Shown here: positions 60,361 to 64,000 of the stretch, piece after piece | Layout: each line of letters opens with the position of its first letter | Numbering within the stretch: the stretch's first letter is position 1 | DNA from: Mytilus californianus | Lineage: Eukaryota > Mollusca > Bivalvia > Mytilida > Mytilidae | Assembly (NCBI RefSeq): GCF_021869535.1 | Contig: NW_026262712.1 | Span: 107,505,640 to 107,569,639 of the forward strand | Length of the DNA stretch: 64,000 bases | Direction: 5' to 3' | Notes under the pieces: model-generated | Database searches by the model: none | The model's input: the letters and a program-made list of their open reading frames with translations, nothing else | What the model was told of the DNA's origin: nothing | Program-made: the position numbers and the translations under genes

Positions 60361-61462
60361 TGTATATTGCCTCTCTTTACCTGCCGTATATTGCATCTCT
60401 TTACCTGCCGTATATTGCCTCTCTTTACCTGCTGTATATTGCCTCTCTTTACCTGCCGTATATTGCCTCTCTTTACCTGCCGTATATTGCCTCTCTTTAC
60501 CTGCCGTATATTGCCTCTTTCTACCTGCCGTATATTGCCTCTCTTTACCTGCTGTATATTGCCTCTCTTTACCTGCCGTATATTGCCTCTTTTTACCTGC
60601 TGTATATTGCCTCTCTTTACCTGCCGTATATTGCATCTCTTTACCTGCCGTATATTGCCTCTCTTTACCTGCTGTATATTGCCTCTCTTTACCTGCCGTA
60701 TATTGCCTCTCTTTACCTGCCGTATATTACCTCTCTTTACCTGCTGTATATTGCCTCTCTTTACCTGCCGTATATTGCCTCTCTTTACCTGCTGTATATT
60801 GCCTCTCTTTATTTGCCGTATATTGCCTCTCTTTACCTACTGTATATTGCCTCTCTTTACCTGTTGTATATTGCCTCTCTTTATCTGCCGTATATTGCCT
60901 CTCTTTACCTGCTGTATATTGCCTCTCTTTACCTGCTGTATATTGCCTCTCTTTACCTGCCATATATTGCCTCTCTTTACCTGCCGTATATTGCCTCTCT
61001 TTACCTGCCGTATATTGCCTCTCTTTACCTGCTGTATATTGCCTCTCTTTACCTGCCGTATATTGCCTCTCTTTACCTGCTGTATATTGCCTCTCTTTAT
61101 TTGCCGTATATTGCCTCTCTTTACCTACTGTATATTGTCTCTCTTTACCTGCCGTATATTGCCTCTCTTTACCTGCCGTATATTGCCTCTCTTTACCTGC
61201 TGTATATTGCCTCTCTTTATTTACCGTATATTGCCTCTCTTTACCTGCCGTATATTGCCTCTCTTTACCTGCCGTATATTGCCTCTCTTTACCTGCCGTA
61301 TATTGCCTCTTTTTACCTGCCGTATATTGCCTCTCTTTACCTGCCGTATATTGCCTCTCTTTACCTGCCGTATATTGCCTCTCTTTACCTACTGTATATT
61401 GCCTCTCTTTACCTGCTGTATATTGCCTCTCTTAACCTGTCGTATACTGCCTCTCTTTACCT
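60361..61462. repeat. 24-bp minisatellite, about 46 copies
   Basis: Unit GTATATTGCCTCTCTTTACC plus TGCC, repeated with no length change: GTATA(T/C)T words at 60362 and 61442 are exactly 45 periods apart. Variation is mainly CCGT/CTGT. Because 24 is a multiple of three, several frames on both strands stay open for 78-399 codons (for example LPAVYCLS and, reversed, QYTAGKER repeats). These are products of the repeat, with no start context, splice signals or flanking coding sequence. Confidence 0.98.
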
Positions 61463-62694
61463 ATAAACATTTTCAAGGACAACAAAAAAAATAATGACAG
61501 TTTCAGTTATGTCAACGTATTTAAACTCTTTTCTCGTTGGTCTGTTTTTCTGAAAATATATCTCTATCTATTATAGTTCTTAAATAAAACCCTAAACGCA
61601 GAAAGGGCAAAATAATCATTATTTAAGGACAATAAATGTTAAGGAGTTGATTTCCAATTAAGTTATATTAACTTATTTGTTGATCGCATATGGCTGATTT
61701 ATTTCAGCTAACATTTTCTTCAAATCTATAATACTTTTCAAGAAAATAGCCAAAAAAACAATCATTATGGGTAAACATTGTTATTATTTTTCCCCGGTGT
61801 ATTTATTTTTTATTGGCAATCTATACAATAGCCATTATAAAGTGAAGTTTCTAAAACAATAGAACCCAATCTATACGATGCCACTCCAAAATTCAGTCTC
61901 TAAAACAATAGCATAACTCATTTTTTACAATACCACTACAAAATGTAGTTTTTAAAATAATAGCATGAATCAGTCTATTATATGCCTTTACAAAGCGAAG
62001 TTTCTTTTTTTTGTACAGTCTATTTATTTATTTTTTGAATGACAATTTGTTGCACCTGGGACTTACATGAATAATACAGTCTCTTGGTCCAAGGTTGTCT
62101 ATTCCTTCATTTCTTTTCAAATATCAAAGACTACAAACTAATTTTATTTTTTTAAAGAAAACCATTATTAATTTTTATTAATGCTTATTGTATTTCGATA
62201 CTATGCGAATAAAAGTCTTTAATGTGTTCATCAAAAGAAACATTTTGTTTTATTGTGTATAACAGGAGTGATTTATATTGTACAGTGTGCAAATGATTAC
62301 TTGTTTTACCTAGAAATATAATCTTCATACTACAAGTATAACGATAAAATATTGATATAATTTGCAATAGAATAGACATGTATTAATATGTACTATATTT
62401 TTTTGTTTGTTTTTTTTTAGTTTTTTTTTGTGAATAATATCTTTTATTTCAAATCACTTGGATACATAAACCCTAAGCAGTTCAGGACAGCTGACAGAGG
62501 GGTCCCTGCTTTTATTTTACATATCCCTTTTGCCAGGGAAAACACACATGGGTGAAAAAATACTCTAAAAAATTACCTAATATATTCAATATAAAAACCA
62601 GTATCTGTTTTCAATTAATTAGTGTATTAGTGTATTCTACACACCTTGAAATCTTGCATTTTCATATAAATTTATCCTTTTTGAACCATTTGAC
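61463..62694. other. Intergenic stretch with a degenerate ~56-bp repeat
   Basis: About 61819-62005 has three to four diverged units of CTATACAATAGCCATTA...AAGTTTCTAAAACAATAG type. The rest is AT-rich with T-runs near 62400-62430; no gene seen. Confidence 0.55.
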
Positions 62695-63000
62695 CGCCTC
62701 GGTGGAGTCGTGGTAGCGTGTTCGCCTCGAGTGCAGGAGGTCGTCCGTTCAATCGCCGGCCAGGTCAAACAAAAGACTTTAAAATTGGTATTTGCTGCTT
62801 CTCCGCTAAGGACGCGACATTAAGGAGTGAGAGCAAAGACTGGTCGGCTCGGAGTCAAAATAATGTGTCCGGGTAAGGTGACATGTTTTCCTGCGAAGTG
62901 TTACCTTGTGAACTAGCACGTTAAAAATGCGGCTCAGTGTATCGGTCTTTTACAAAGCAAGGTTAGTATTCATATTACATTAATATGTTCTCGTCCTGAA
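62695..63000 (+). mobile_element. SINE, 3' end truncated
   Basis: GCCTCGGTGGAGTCGTGGTA, A-box TGGTAGCGTGTTCGCC and a degenerate B-box (GTTCAATCGCCGG) head, then the TATTTGCTGCTTCTCCGCTA and GAACTAGCACGTTAAAAATG body shared with 27907-28260. It stops at ATGTTCTCGTCCTGAATTTT without the CATC tail. Confidence 0.92.
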
Positions 63001-63169
63001 TTTTCGATAATGATTATTTGTGAAAAAAATGTATGTGCCCTTAATCAAGAAACACAATCTGCGTTGAGTAAAATACTCTTACAAAAAAAGTAATACTTTC
63101 ATGTAGTATGTAATATATACGGAAGGGTATTACGGCCATCCTTTTTTATTTATTTTTTTCAAATTGTCG

Positions 63170-63632
63170 ACTTTAATTTTGGAATTATCAACTTTATTCT
63201 TGGAAATTCCAACTTAAACTTTGGAATTTCCAACTTTAATCTTGGAATTATCAACATTAAACTTGGAAATTCACTCTTTAATCTTGGAATTATCAACTTT
63301 AATCTTGGAGTTATCAAACTTTAATCTTGAAATTCCAACATTAAACTTTGGAATTCCAACTTTAAAATTCCAACATTAAACTTTGGAATTCCAACTTTAA
63401 TCTTGGAATTATCAACTTTAAACTTGGAATTATCAACATTAAACTTGGAAATTCCAACTTTAATCTTGGAATTATCAACATTAAACTTTAAAATTCCAAC
63501 TTTCATCTTGGAATTGTCAACATGTAACTTGGAAATTCCAACTTTAATCTTGAGATTCCAACATTAAACTTGGAAATTCCAATTTTGGAATTATCAACTT
63601 TAAACTTGGAATTATCAATATTAAACTTTCAA
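63170..63632. repeat. AT-rich ~21-bp repeat of two alternating words
   Basis: Many units of the form TTGGAATTATCAACTTTAA and TTGGAAATTCCAACTTTAA alternate irregularly. GGAATTCC and GGAAATTCC are palindromic, so units can pair with each other. The 61-codon minus-strand frame is a repeat by-product. Confidence 0.93.
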
Positions 63633-64000
63633 GGTATATCTAAAGTCTTGTATAGCTTCACGTAGCCTAATATCCATGAAGGGGGAAGTAACTTCCTATT
63701 AATGGGTATACATGGATATGCCAAAAATATGGGTCATAATTTTGCGAGATTTTATATGAATATGACACTACTTTTTAATGACATTATATATTGATATGTG
63801 TTGTTCTTTCATAACTTTATATTGATTTGGGGTATGGTCTACATATCTTATATAAATATGTTATTGGAAATCTTATATTAATGGCCAACTGTGGTATTTG
63901 AATCAATCAGGAACTTTATATTTACATAAATATAAATAAAGCCCCTGAATCTATGCATTTTATAGTTCACCTTTCAAATTTATTCCCAAATGAACTCCGG
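63633..64000. other. Right-end stretch, nothing recognised
   Basis: AT-rich DNA with no gene, RNA or named repeat visible before the window ends. Confidence 0.5.

Noticed and set aside
60361-61462. CRISPR-like array
   Set aside because: Units are contiguous with no unique spacers, and the DNA is eukaryotic.
60295-61494. 399-, 378- and 217-codon plus-strand frames and 129- and 78-codon minus-strand frames
   Set aside because: All are translations of the 24-bp minisatellite; overlapping open frames on both strands are expected when the period is divisible by three.

Overview
The window looks like nuclear DNA from a bivalve mollusc, most likely a marine mussel (Mytilus or a close relative). 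It is AT-rich, has split genes with GT-AG introns, and is crowded with short dispersed repeats that I recognise from memory as typical of mussel genomes. It also carries four copies of a tRNA-derived SINE and a RING/B-box (TRIM-type) gene without introns. The species call is inference; no database was searched.

Layout. (1) 1-25250: a head-to-tail array of a 1,723-bp unit, 14 full copies plus 1,128 bp of a fifteenth, nearly identical throughout and probably continuing to the left. Each full unit holds two plus-strand exon-like segments resembling parts of a von Willebrand factor A (VWA) domain; the second is a last exon ending in TGA. (2) 25251-38379: a tandem segmental duplication of about 7.4 kb. 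Copy 1 ends with an intact minus-strand TRIM gene (31042-32586). Copy 2 is cut off inside the same gene, leaving about 32 codons. Several insertions occur in only one copy, so the other copy shows the empty site. (3) 38380-42700: a SINE, a possible last exon on the minus strand, and an intronless small heat-shock protein gene (41062-41607), followed by a hairpin-forming repeat. (4) 42700-46600: repeat-rich DNA with a 26-G tract and a 34-bp minisatellite (21 copies). (5) 46707-59347: a plus-strand gene of nine exons that I reconstructed from splice sites. All exon phases agree and give a 370-residue protein whose N-terminus resembles an FCH/F-BAR domain. Its introns hold a minisatellite grown from the gene's own exon-3 splice junction, a roughly 1.5-kb mollusc-type repeat element, SINEs, tRNA-like pieces and a nested inverted repeat. 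(6) 59348-64000: no gene seen; a 24-bp minisatellite (46 copies), a SINE and an AT-rich short repeat.

The three best-supported genes (TRIM ubiquitin-ligase type, small heat-shock chaperone, F-BAR-like) have no evident shared pathway. The main interest is genome dynamics: recent tandem amplification of gene pieces, a duplicated and truncated TRIM gene, and minisatellites born inside genes and dispersed repeats.
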